A DNA stretch of 7,871 nucleotides from Anaerolineaceae bacterium (GCA_011620505.1 WOZA01000088.1:1-7871); one strand, 5' to 3'; positions 1 through 7,694 are shown, counted from the first letter of the stretch. Notes: a model not told the origin generated them from the sequence alone. Made by a program: numbers and translations.

Positions 1-40
1 GCAATCATCGTGTGAGAGGTAGAGGTAGACAAAGACCAGA

Positions 41-57
41 CGAGCAGGCGCTGCTCG
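41..57 (-). repeat. GC-rich hairpin downstream of rpsJ
   Basis: CGAGCAG and CTGCTCG form a perfect 7-bp stem around a 3-base loop. On the minus strand it is followed by TCTGGTCTTTGTCT, T-rich but not a true T run, so at best a weak terminator for rpsJ. Together with the interleaved repeats upstream, it makes the 135 bases after rpsJ unusually rich in possible structure. Confidence 0.35.
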
Positions 58-71
58 ACGGGAATGGCTAA

Positions 72-113
72 GTTGTAAGGATTCTTTTGCGTCTATTTTA
101 CAACAACGCAAAA
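72..113 (-). ncRNA. Two interleaved inverted repeats, possible RNA pseudoknot
   Basis: Reading the minus strand after rpsJ, TTTTGCGT (113-106) is complementary to ACGCAAAA (92-85) over 8 bp. GTTGTAA (104-98) is complementary to TTACAAC (78-72) over 7 bp. The arms alternate (first, second, first, second), so they either form an H-type pseudoknot with linkers of 1, 5 and 6 bases or compete as alternative hairpins. Both pairings are perfect. It starts 22 bases after the rpsJ stop and could be a leader element for the next gene or a 3' end structure. Confidence 0.35.
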
Positions 114-135
114 CAACCGTTCTGCAGAAATCAGA

Positions 136-444
<309 letters not shown>

Positions 445-471
445 TTTCTACCTATTTCTATTTTTTTCATT

Positions 472-489
472 CAGAAGCGCAAGCTCCTG
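472..489 (-). repeat. Small hairpin in the fusA-rpsJ spacer
   Basis: On the transcript, CAGGAGC and GCUUCUG pair over 7 bp (one G-U) around a UUGC tetraloop. It begins 17 bases after the fusA stop. An A-rich stretch follows, not a U run, so it is not a terminator. It marks the place where tuf lies in many bacteria. Confidence 0.3.
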
Positions 490-506
490 GAAATGTCGCA
501 TTAATC

Positions 507-2585
507 TCAGCCGTTTATCCGACCAAGTATTTTTTTCATGTAGGCATCCGAGACCTGGGAATAGTGTTTGAATTCCATGGTAAACACTCCCCTTCCTTGC
601 GTGGCGGAGCGAAGCTCAGTCGCGTAGCCGAACATCTCGGACAAAGGCACTTCAGCGTGGAGGGCTTTGGCGTTGCCAAAACGGTCTTCCATGCCAAGGA
701 TATTGCCCACGCGAGCGTTGACCTGACCGATGATGTCGCCAGTATATTCCTCGGGCACGGTGATTTCGACTTTCATGATCGGCTCCAGGATGACTGGTCC
801 GGCTTTTTCAGTCGCTTCACGCACTGCCAGTAAGGCTGTCGTGCGGAAAGCCATCTCGCTCGAATCCACCTCGTGGTACGAGCCATCCACCAGGGTAACC
901 TTGAAATCCGTCATCGGGAAGCCAGCCAGCGGACCACTTTCAGCCGCTTCAAGGACACCCTTCTCGATCGCCGGGATGTATTCCTTCGGAATGGACCCAC
1001 CGCGGATCTTGTTCTCAAAGATAACTCCGGAGCCATTCTCGAGAGGCTCGAGGTCGATTACCACGTGACCGAACTGACCGTGACCACCTGTCTGCTTGCT
1101 GTAGCGATAGCTGAAGTTGCTGATGGGCTTGGTGATCGCTTCACGATAAGCGACGCGGGGCTTGCCTACGTTCGCCTGTACTTTAAATTCGCGCAAGAGG
1201 CGGGTGACCAGTACATCCAGATGGAGCTCGCCCATACCGGAGATAACGGTTTGACCGGTAGCTTCGTCCTGGCGGATCTGGAAGGTAGGATCTTCCTCTG
1301 CCAACTTGATCAGCGAGTCAGACATTTTTTCCTGGTCAGCCTTGGTCTTGGGTTCGATTGCAATCGAAATTACCGGATTGGGGAAACTGATGGTTTCCAA
1401 CAATACCGGATTGGTGGGGTCACACAGCGTGTCGCCAGTGAAGCTGAATTTCAAACCCAGAATCGCGCCAATATCACCCGCACTCAGTTCTTCTATATCC
1501 TCACGGCGGTCTGCGTACATACGCAGCAGACGCCCAACGCGTTCTTTCTTATCCTTCGAGGCATTGTAAACGCTACTGTTTTGTTTGATTTTTCCCGAAT
1601 AAACCCGGATGTATGCCAACCGCCCCATGTAGGGATCGGTTACGATCTTAAAAACCAGTGCTGAAAGCGGTTCGGAGGGATCCGCATGTCGCAGAACCTC
1701 ACTGCCGTCGCGAACAAGCTTGGCATTGACCGGAGGAATATCCAGCGGGGAAGGTAAATAGTCAATTACTGCGTCCAGCACGGCTTGCACGCCTTTGTTG
1801 CGCAAACTGCTGCCACAAAAGACTGGTGCGGCTTTGTTGGTAAGCACTGCTGCTCGCAGAGCACTTTTCAGTTCTGGTAAAGAGATTGTCTCGCCTTCAA
1901 GGAACTTGAGGGTGAGGTCATCATCTGTTTCAGCGATGCGTTCAACAAGAATAGCGCGTTTTTTCGCCGCCAGCTCGCGCATTTCTTCCGGAATTTCAGT
2001 GACGGTTGGCTCAACGCCAAGCTCATCAGAGAATGTCACCGCGTTTTCCTCAAGCAGGTTCACAAAACCGATAAAACCTGATTCTTCCCCAATCGGAATC
2101 TGCATTTCCAACGCGTTGGCACCCAGACGCTCGCGGATACTTTGAACGGTGCGTTCGTAGGAAGCTCCGGTGCGATCCATTTTGTTGGCAAAACAGATGC
2201 GCGGCACCCGGTACTTATCAGCCTGGCGCCAGACCGTTTCACTTTGCGGCTCCACACCCTGGACTGAGTCAAACACGACCACACCGCCATCCAGCACGCG
2301 CAGGGAGCGCTGCACTTCTGCTGTGAAATCGATGTGCCCGGGGGTATCGATCAGGTTGATGCGGTACCCTTTCCACTCCGCGGTTACAGCGGCGGAAACG
2401 ATGGTGATACCACGTTCGCGTTCCTCGGGCATCCAGTCAGTGACGGTGGTGCCGTCATCAACATTCCCAAGGCGATAAGTTTTACCGGCATAAAACAAAA
2501 TCCGCTCGGTAGTAGTTGTTTTACCAGCGTCAATATGGGCTATTATACCGATATTGCGGTATCGTTCGAGCGGATTTTCGGTCAT
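507..2585 (-). CDS. fusA: Translation elongation factor G (EF-G)
   Basis: EF-G is the cytoplasmic GTPase that drives tRNA-mRNA translocation and, with ribosome recycling factor, splits ribosomes. The protein has 692 residues, full length for the family. GTPase motifs run in order: AHIDAGKTT (16-24), RGIT in switch I (58-61), DTPGH (80-84), NKMD (134-137) and GSS in place of the usual GSA (258-260). Domain III shows EPKTKADQEK (411-420) and GMGELHLDV. Domain IV shows QTGGHGQFGHV (498-508) and SYHEVDSSEMAF (569-580), with H571 matching the tip histidine (E. coli H583). FGYATELRSATQGRG near 652-666 belongs to domain V. One oddity is NARVG at 623-627, where most EF-Gs have RRG. No clear Shine-Dalgarno sequence precedes the ATG, and an in-frame TAA 16 bases upstream of it rules out a longer form with a standard start. 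tuf, the usual next gene, is absent; rpsJ follows after 62 bases. Confidence 0.98.
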   Translation of the reverse strand: MTENPLERYRNIGIIAHIDAGKTTTTERILFYAGKTYRLGNVDDGTTVTDWMPEERERGITIVSAAVTAEWKGYRINLIDTPGHIDFTAEVQRSLRVLDGGVVVFDSVQGVEPQSETVWRQADKYRVPRICFANKMDRTGASYERTVQSIRERLGANALEMQIPIGEESGFIGFVNLLEENAVTFSDELGVEPTVTEIPEEMRELAAKKRAILVERIAETDDDLTLKFLEGETISLPELKSALRAAVLTNKAAPVFCGSSLRNKGVQAVLDAVIDYLPSPLDIPPVNAKLVRDGSEVLRHADPSEPLSALVFKIVTDPYMGRLAYIRVYSGKIKQNSSVYNASKDKKERVGRLLRMYADRREDIEELSAGDIGAILGLKFSFTGDTLCDPTNPVLLETISFPNPVISIAIEPKTKADQEKMSDSLIKLAEEDPTFQIRQDEATGQTVISGMGELHLDVLVTRLLREFKVQANVGKPRVAYREAITKPISNFSYRYSKQTGGHGQFGHVVIDLEPLENGSGVIFENKIRGGSIPKEYIPAIEKGVLEAAESGPLAGFPMTDFKVTLVDGSYHEVDSSEMAFRTTALLAVREATEKAGPVILEPIMKVEITVPEEYTGDIIGQVNARVGNILGMEDRFGNAKALHAEVPLSEMFGYATELRSATQGRGVFTMEFKHYSQVSDAYMKKILGRING

Positions 2586-2621
2586 AGTTGAACCAATAGT
2601 TAGTTAAGGTGCAAATCCTGC

Positions 2622-3092
2622 TTACATGCGGAAGTGAGAGAAAGCACGGTTGGCTTCTGCCATCTTGTGTGCTTCTTCTTTGCGGCGGATTGATGCGCCC
2701 TGGTTTTCAGCAGCATCCATCAATTCACCAGCTAACTTCTCAGAGTAAGATTTGCCTGAGCGTGCCCTGGAGGCAGCGATGATCCATCGCATAGCCAGGG
2801 TCAAACGACGTTCCGGGGCGACTTCCATCGGCACCTGGTACGTTGCGCCACCGACACGGCGGGGGCGAACTTCCATCATCGGGCTGGCGTTCTTGAGCGC
2901 CTGCTCGAAAACTTCGATACCATCCTTACCGGTTTTCTGGCTGATCTGATCAATGGCATCATAGACCAGGCTGGTCACAGTGCTCTTTTTACCATTGAGC
3001 ATGATGCGGTTAATCATCATCTGGATATGCACATTATTGAAACGCACATCCGGCGTGATTTCTCGCTTTTCGGGTTTTATTCTTCTTGACAT
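2622..3092 (-). CDS. rpsG: 30S ribosomal protein S7 (uS7)
   Basis: uS7 is a primary binder of the 16S rRNA 3' major domain, nucleates the 30S head and touches the E-site tRNA. At 156 residues it has the usual bacterial length. The start MSRRIKPEKR, the beta-hairpin region PMMEVRPRRVGGATYQVP (about 71-88) and the C-terminal RRKEEAHKMAEANRAFSHFRM type of ending are all family-typical, though the usual final Trp is Met here. GAGGAG (3103-3098) lies 5 bases before the ATG. In E. coli, S7 represses its own operon by binding the rpsL-rpsG spacer; the 79-base spacer here holds a 6-bp hairpin, so a similar control is possible but unproven. It is followed after 36 bases by fusA. Confidence 0.98.
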   Translation of the reverse strand: MSRRIKPEKREITPDVRFNNVHIQMMINRIMLNGKKSTVTSLVYDAIDQISQKTGKDGIEVFEQALKNASPMMEVRPRRVGGATYQVPMEVAPERRLTLAMRWIIAASRARSGKSYSEKLAGELMDAAENQGASIRRKEEAHKMAEANRAFSHFRM

Positions 3093-3127
3093 AATTGCTC
3101 CTCAATAAATCCAGACCTGCCTGATCG

Positions 3128-3142
3128 ACCAACCTTGTTGGT
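3128..3142 (-). promoter_or_regulatory. Hairpin in the rpsL-rpsG spacer, possible S7 control site
   Basis: ACCAAC-AAG-GTTGGT on the minus strand is a perfect 6-bp stem with a 3-base loop in the middle of the 79-base spacer. No T run follows, so it is not a terminator. In E. coli the equivalent spacer is where S7 binds to repress the str operon. Position is the only support for that role here. Confidence 0.3.
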
Positions 3143-3171
3143 AGCAAGCGAACAGCCCAGTATGCAAATGA

Positions 3172-3591
3172 CTACTTCTGTGTGCGTTTTGCGCCATATT
3201 TTGAACGGGCGCGCTTGCGATCCGCGACACCAGTCGTGTCGAGGGTGCCGCGCACGATGTGATAACGCACACCAGGCAAGTCTTTCACTCTGCCGCCACG
3301 CACGAGCACCACGCTGTGCTCCTGGAGTTGATGACCTTCACCGGGGATGTATGCGGTCACTTCCAATCCATTGGAAAGACGCACACGGGCGATTTTCCGC
3401 AAAGCGGAATTCGGCTTCTTTGGGGTCATCGTGCGGACGATGGTGCAAACACCACGCTTCTGAGGTGCCCCTTTCGGTTGGCGGGTACGGCGTTGTTTCT
3501 CAGAATTGAGTGTATATTGCAAAGCAGGTGACTTGCTTTTGCGGCTTTTGGTCTGGCGACCATTTCGAACCAGTTGATTAATTGTTGGCAC
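3172..3591 (-). CDS. rpsL: 30S ribosomal protein S12 (uS12)
   Basis: uS12 sits at the decoding centre of the 30S subunit and helps monitor codon-anticodon pairing. The protein has 139 residues, the long form typical of Gram-positive-like lineages, with about 14 more N-terminal residues than the E. coli protein (within 20-45). The N-terminus MPTINQLVRNGR is canonical. TPKKPNSALRK (about 56-66) and RGGRVKDLPGVRYH (about 98-111) carry the two lysines, K59 and K103, whose change gives streptomycin resistance elsewhere. Both are wild type, so no S12-based resistance is predicted. D104 matches the aspartate methylthiolated in E. coli. The start is GTG, read as Met, and is fixed by GGAGG 7 bases upstream. 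It is the first gene of the str-type group; 79 bases separate it from rpsG. The stop is TAG. Confidence 0.98.
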   Translation of the reverse strand: MPTINQLVRNGRQTKSRKSKSPALQYTLNSEKQRRTRQPKGAPQKRGVCTIVRTMTPKKPNSALRKIARVRLSNGLEVTAYIPGEGHQLQEHSVVLVRGGRVKDLPGVRYHIVRGTLDTTGVADRKRARSKYGAKRTQK

Positions 3592-3598
3592 TTCTTTG

Positions 3599-3603
3599 CC
3601 TCC
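3599..3603 (-). promoter_or_regulatory. Ribosome binding site that sets the rpsL GTG start
   Basis: GGAGG lies 7 bases before the GTG at 3591. With the canonical N-terminus PTINQLVR right after the start, it fixes GTG as the initiation codon. Confidence 0.8.
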
Positions 3604-3637
3604 GTGCTCCTAATTACTCTATCTTCTCATCAATCAA

Positions 3638-3661
3638 GGCCATCCCATATTCTCGATGGCC
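3638..3661 (-). repeat. Inverted repeat upstream of rpsL
   Basis: GGCCATC (3661-3655 on the minus strand) is matched exactly by GATGGCC (3644-3638), a 7-bp stem around a 10-base loop. What follows is not a T run, so it is not a simple terminator. It lies 47 bases or more before the rpsL start and could be an operator, a leader structure or chance. Confidence 0.4.
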
Positions 3662-3673
3662 CTGCGTTTTCAA
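3644..3673 (-). promoter_or_regulatory. Weak candidate promoter for the rpsL operon
   Basis: If the terminator after rpoB works, rpsL needs its own promoter in this gap. The best -35 is TTGAAA (3673-3668, five of six). The -10 at 18 bases is only TATGGG (3649-3644, three of six) and overlaps the inverted repeat. No better pair was found, so this is tentative. Confidence 0.2.
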
Positions 3674-3691
3674 CCTAACGCCAGGCGGGCT

Positions 3692-3739
3692 AACATAAAC
3701 CCTGCCTTGCAGGGCGAGGCATGATTCTATCATGCCTCG
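3692..3739 (-). terminator. Tandem hairpins after rpoB, probable terminator
   Basis: Ten bases after the rpoB stop, CGAGGCATGAT (3739-3729 on the transcript strand) and its exact complement (3725-3715) form a perfect 11-bp stem with a 3-base loop. It directly abuts a second perfect hairpin, CCCTGC-AAG-GCAGGG (3714-3700), followed by TTTATGTT (3699-3692). The second stem plus an imperfect T tract resembles an intrinsic terminator. The first stem may protect the 3' end from exonucleases. It sits where rpoC would normally begin. Confidence 0.6.
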
Positions 3740-3749
3740 ATCGATTACG

Positions 3750-6700
3750 TCAAGCAACTTCTTTCAATGATTTGAAGAAATCGCTGCCTTGATCCAACAG
3801 TCCGGTTGGCACGCGTGCGCTATGTGCACGTTCGTCGTCCTTACCAAACCGCATCACTTCTCCGTCATCCATGATTGCTTCCACTGCCAGGCTCAGGGAT
3901 TGAAGTTCCTTCACCAGCACTTTGAAAGCAGCCGGGATGCCCGGAGCCTCAATGGGAGCGTCCTTGACAATCGCTTCGTAAGTCGCAGTACGACCTGCCA
4001 CATCATCCGACTTGATCGTCAACATTTCCTGCAAGGTATGCGCTGCGCCATAGGCTTCAAGCGCCCACACTTCCATTTCACCAAAACGCTGACCACCAAA
4101 CTGAGCCTTGCCACCCAGAGGTTGCTGGGTAACCAGGCTGTAGGGTCCTGTTGAACGAGCATGGACTTTATCCTCAACCAGGTGATGCAGCTTAAGCATG
4201 GTCATAATGCCAATGGTGACTGGCTGATCATAAAATTCACCAGTCCGTCCATCGCGTACTAACTGCTTGCCAATGGTGGGCATGGGATTACCCGTCTCGA
4301 ACATGAGCTGATTTGCCTGTCGTTCGATAGCGGCACGGTCGAGCTCGGCAGAGATCGGTTGACCCAGTTTTTTACTCCAGAGCAACAAACAGACCTTCAC
4401 GGCGTTATCATCCTGGGCAGCCCGATTCTCTAAAGAGATATTATCCTCAGGGAAAGCTGTGACGCTGGCAGGATCGAATCCTTCGCTCTTAAGCCATTCA
4501 TTCAATGCTGCCCTGCGAGCTAAAATCTCGTTTTCTTTCAAGGCGAATATGTCCTGACCCTGATCCCTAAGCGTCTGTTCCAGGTAAAGTAAACGTACTT
4601 CCTGGTCATCCACGATCATTTCGGGGTCATGATCAATCGTGTTCAGCCATTCCCAGCCTTTTTCGTCAATAACGCGCCAGGCTTCATCGATCATCCAGGC
4701 TCTTGCTAATTCGGCTTCAATTTCAGCTTCGGTGGCACCATCAAACACAGGGGTAATTGCCCTGAATCCCAGGCTGCGTGCTGCCCAGCCAAGTTCAGCT
4801 TCGAGCACCTGGCCAATATTCATACGACCAGGAATGCCAAGGGGATTGAGGATGATATCCACAGGGGTTCCATCTTCCAGGAAGGGCATATCTTCAACCG
4901 GCAGCACCATTGAGACGCAGCCTTTGTTACCATGCCGTCCAGCCATTTTGTCGCCAGCGGTGATCTTGCGGCGCTGTGCCACAGAAACCCGCACCATTTT
5001 ATCCACGCCAGCCGAAAGGTCGCTGTTTTCTTCGCGGGTAAAGACTTTCACGTCCACCACTATTCCGCGTTCGCCGTGGGGCATTCGCAGAGAAGTGTCC
5101 TTGACATCACGTGATTTCTCACCGAAGATGGCGCGCAAAAGGCGCTCTTCAGGAGTCAGTTCTTTTTCACCTTTAGGGGTGATTTTGCCGACCAGGATAT
5201 CGTTTGGACCGACTTCAGCACCGATACGGATGATGCCGGACTCGTCCAGGTCGCGGATGGTGTCATCGCCGACGTTGGGGATTTCACGCGTGATCTCTTC
5301 GGGACCGAGCTTGGTATCGCGTGCTTCCACTTCGTACTTTTCGATGTGGATGCTGGTATAGCGATCTTCCTCAACCAGGCGCTCCGAAATCAGGATGGCA
5401 TCTTCAAAGTTGAAGCCTTCCCATGGGAGCAGCGCGACTGTCACATTTTGGCCTAATGCCAGTTTTCCATCCTCCGTAGAGGAAGAATCGACAATCACGT
5501 CGCCCTTGTGGATCAACTGCCCCTGCGAAACAGCAGGCCGCTGATCAATACAAGTCGACTGGTTGGAACGCTGGTACTTGCGAAGTTTGTAAAGCTTGAG
5601 ATCGCCTGTGTTCTGTTTGACTACCAGGCTATCACCAGTCACAGATAATACTTCGCCATCTTCCTCAGCGATGACGACCTGCCCGGAATCCGCCACTGCA
5701 GCTTCTTCCATGCCGGTTGAGACAATCGGCACTTCCGGCCGCAGCAAAGGAACAGCCTGAGTCTGCATGTTGGAGCCCATCAAAGCGCGACCTGCATCAT
5801 CATGCTCCAGGAAAGGAATCAAAGCAGCGGAAATACCCACAACCTGGTTGGGAGCAACATCCATAAAGTCGATATATTCGTAGTCAACAATTTCAAATTT
5901 ACCGTTTTCCCTTCGGCAGGAATTGCGGCGCACAAACTCGTTGTACTCATTGAGAGGCGCATTCGCCTGGGCGATGATGAATTTATCTTCAGCATCAGCT
6001 GAAAGAGATACGTATTCATCGGTAACATAAGGCCGCACCAGCACATTCTCAATGCCAAGCTTGCTGATTTTCTTCGCCATTTCTTTGGTAACACGCGTCT
6101 CAGCCTGATAAATGACTTCACCGGTGTTCGGATCCACAATATTCTGGCGCAGGAGGTGATCCACTAATTTAGGATCGTCTCCCTTCATCGAACGGTATAC
6201 ACGTCGATAAGGAGTCTCGATGAAGCCATACTTATTGACGGAAGCATACGCGGCGAGACGCCCGATCAGGCCAATGTTCGGACCTTCCGGGGTCTCAATC
6301 GGGCAGATTCGACCATAATGCGAGAAGTGAACGTCACGCACATCAAAGCCGGCACGCTCGCGGCGTAAGCCACCAGGACCAAGGGCAGAGACTGTACGTT
6401 TGTGGCGGAGTTCTGAAAGTGGGTTTGTTTCTTCCATGAATTGCGAAAGTTGGCTGGAGCCAAAGAATTCACGCAGAGATGCCACCAACGGGCGGATGTT
6501 CACCAGGCTGACAGGTGAAAGCGAGGTATTTTGATCGCGGATGGACATACGCTCTTTAATAACGCGTTCCATGCGCCGCAAACCGACCCGCAATTTGTTT
6601 TGGATCAGTTCACCAACTGTCTTCAAACGGCGATTCCCAAGATGATCAATATCATCCGCGGGGCGCACGCCATTGTTGATCTCGATCATGTGCCGAATCA

Positions 6701-7688
6701 GGCGCACGATGTCATATTTTGTAATAGTCCGATGTGTGATTGGAACAATATCTTCCAGGTCAAGCTTCTGGTTCAGTTTATAGCGACCAACCTCTTCGAG
6801 GTCGTAATGCCGTGAATCGAAGATCTGTTCGGTCACATAATTCTTTGCGTTTTCAAGCGTCGGGGGTTCGCCCGGTCGCAGTTTCTTATAGAATTCGATC
6901 AACGCAGCTTCAGCAACGGAAAGGTTGCTGCTCGGATCATACTCTGGTTCCTGATCGAAGGAACCCTGGATGTAGAGGTGATCCTGGTTGTTATCCACAT
7001 CGGCAAACAGGCCAAGGATCTCTTCATCCGTGCCCTCTTTGATCAAGGATTCTTCCATGCCGTCGTCCAAAATTGCCAAAGCACGCAAAAAGACCGTGAT
7101 AGGCACTGTGCGCTTGCGGTTGAATTTCAAGATGATGAAGTCGTTCTTACGGGTTTCGAGTTCCATCCAGGCTCCCCGGTCCGGGATCAGCTTGGCTGTT
7201 GACATCATACGCCCCGTGGTGCGATCCAACTCCGCTTCAAAATACACGCCAGGCGACCGAATCAATTGCGAAACAACGACACGTTCGGTTCCATTAATAA
7301 TGAAAGTACCCTTCGGGGTCATCTCAGGGAAATCGCCCAGGAAGAGTTCCTGCTTCTGCTTTTCGCCCAATTCATTGCCATCCAGCAAAACCGAAATGTA
7401 CAACGGGCAAGCATAAGTCAGATCACGCTCAAGACATTCCTCCATAGTGTTCTTGGGAGGTTCAAACCAATACTTGAGATCAAATTGTTTGGCAAGTGGG
7501 GTGTCACTGGGGAAGTGCAGCCGCAATTCATTGCCGTATGAGGTGATGGGGGAAATTTCATTGAACAAACTTCCAAGACCTTCGTTTTTGAGGCGTTGGA
7601 AAGAATCAAGCTGGACCTGGATAAGTTGGGGTAATTCCAACCCTACAGGGATCCTGGCATAGTTTTTTGGTGGCATCAGGTCAGTCAT
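3750..7688 (-). CDS. rpoB: DNA-directed RNA polymerase subunit beta (RpoB)
   Basis: RpoB forms one jaw of the RNA polymerase core and, with beta', the catalytic centre. The protein is 1312 residues from the ATG at 7688. A TTG one codon upstream (7691) is open, and residue numbers here count from it. The ATG is preferred because TAGGAG (7700-7695) sits 6 bases before it but only 3 before the TTG. Visible landmarks are the rifampicin/fork region (about 410-445), YGRICPIETPEGPNIGLIG (about 459-477), the flap with its tip helix TPEERLLRAIFGEK (about 846-859), and GDKMAGRHGNKG with K915 and K923, which match the RNA-contacting lysines of E. coli beta (K1065, K1073). The C-terminal block HARSTGPYSLVTQQPLGGKA lies at about 1177-1196. 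The E. coli SI1 and SI2 inserts are absent. An extra block of about 137 residues lies between PVFDGA (981-986) and DGRTGE (1147 on), explaining the excess over the roughly 1190 residues of Bacillus RpoB. rpoC does not follow; a probable terminator does. Confidence 0.98.
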   Translation of the reverse strand: MTDLMPPKNYARIPVGLELPQLIQVQLDSFQRLKNEGLGSLFNEISPITSYGNELRLHFPSDTPLAKQFDLKYWFEPPKNTMEECLERDLTYACPLYISVLLDGNELGEKQKQELFLGDFPEMTPKGTFIINGTERVVVSQLIRSPGVYFEAELDRTTGRMMSTAKLIPDRGAWMELETRKNDFIILKFNRKRTVPITVFLRALAILDDGMEESLIKEGTDEEILGLFADVDNNQDHLYIQGSFDQEPEYDPSSNLSVAEAALIEFYKKLRPGEPPTLENAKNYVTEQIFDSRHYDLEEVGRYKLNQKLDLEDIVPITHRTITKYDIVRLIRHMIEINNGVRPADDIDHLGNRRLKTVGELIQNKLRVGLRRMERVIKERMSIRDQNTSLSPVSLVNIRPLVASLREFFGSSQLSQFMEETNPLSELRHKRTVSALGPGGLRRERAGFDVRDVHFSHYGRICPIETPEGPNIGLIGRLAAYASVNKYGFIETPYRRVYRSMKGDDPKLVDHLLRQNIVDPNTGEVIYQAETRVTKEMAKKISKLGIENVLVRPYVTDEYVSLSADAEDKFIIAQANAPLNEYNEFVRRNSCRRENGKFEIVDYEYIDFMDVAPNQVVGISAALIPFLEHDDAGRALMGSNMQTQAVPLLRPEVPIVSTGMEEAAVADSGQVVIAEEDGEVLSVTGDSLVVKQNTGDLKLYKLRKYQRSNQSTCIDQRPAVSQGQLIHKGDVIVDSSSTEDGKLALGQNVTVALLPWEGFNFEDAILISERLVEEDRYTSIHIEKYEVEARDTKLGPEEITREIPNVGDDTIRDLDESGIIRIGAEVGPNDILVGKITPKGEKELTPEERLLRAIFGEKSRDVKDTSLRMPHGERGIVVDVKVFTREENSDLSAGVDKMVRVSVAQRRKITAGDKMAGRHGNKGCVSMVLPVEDMPFLEDGTPVDIILNPLGIPGRMNIGQVLEAELGWAARSLGFRAITPVFDGATEAEIEAELARAWMIDEAWRVIDEKGWEWLNTIDHDPEMIVDDQEVRLLYLEQTLRDQGQDIFALKENEILARRAALNEWLKSEGFDPASVTAFPEDNISLENRAAQDDNAVKVCLLLWSKKLGQPISAELDRAAIERQANQLMFETGNPMPTIGKQLVRDGRTGEFYDQPVTIGIMTMLKLHHLVEDKVHARSTGPYSLVTQQPLGGKAQFGGQRFGEMEVWALEAYGAAHTLQEMLTIKSDDVAGRTATYEAIVKDAPIEAPGIPAAFKVLVKELQSLSLAVEAIMDDGEVMRFGKDDERAHSARVPTGLLDQGSDFFKSLKEVA

Positions 7689-7694
7689 CAATAT

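Noticed and set aside
16..28. Tandem AGAGGT repeat
   Set aside because: Only two copies and a partial third; too short to be a meaningful repeat array, and no start codon follows it as a ribosome binding site.
873..1664. 263-residue plus-strand open frame
   Set aside because: It lies wholly opposite fusA, has no ribosome binding site or family features I recognise, and its length follows from the codon pattern of the real gene.
3172..3591. Streptomycin-resistance changes in S12
   Set aside because: Both key lysines (K59 and K103 here) are wild type.
4639..5361. 240-residue plus-strand open frame, Ser/Arg-rich
   Set aside because: It is antisense to the conserved core of rpoB; the Ser/Arg/Pro-rich composition is typical of a shadow frame.
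7689..7691. TTG start for rpoB one codon upstream of the ATG
   Set aside because: It is only 3 bases from the Shine-Dalgarno sequence, while the ATG has a normal 6-base spacing.
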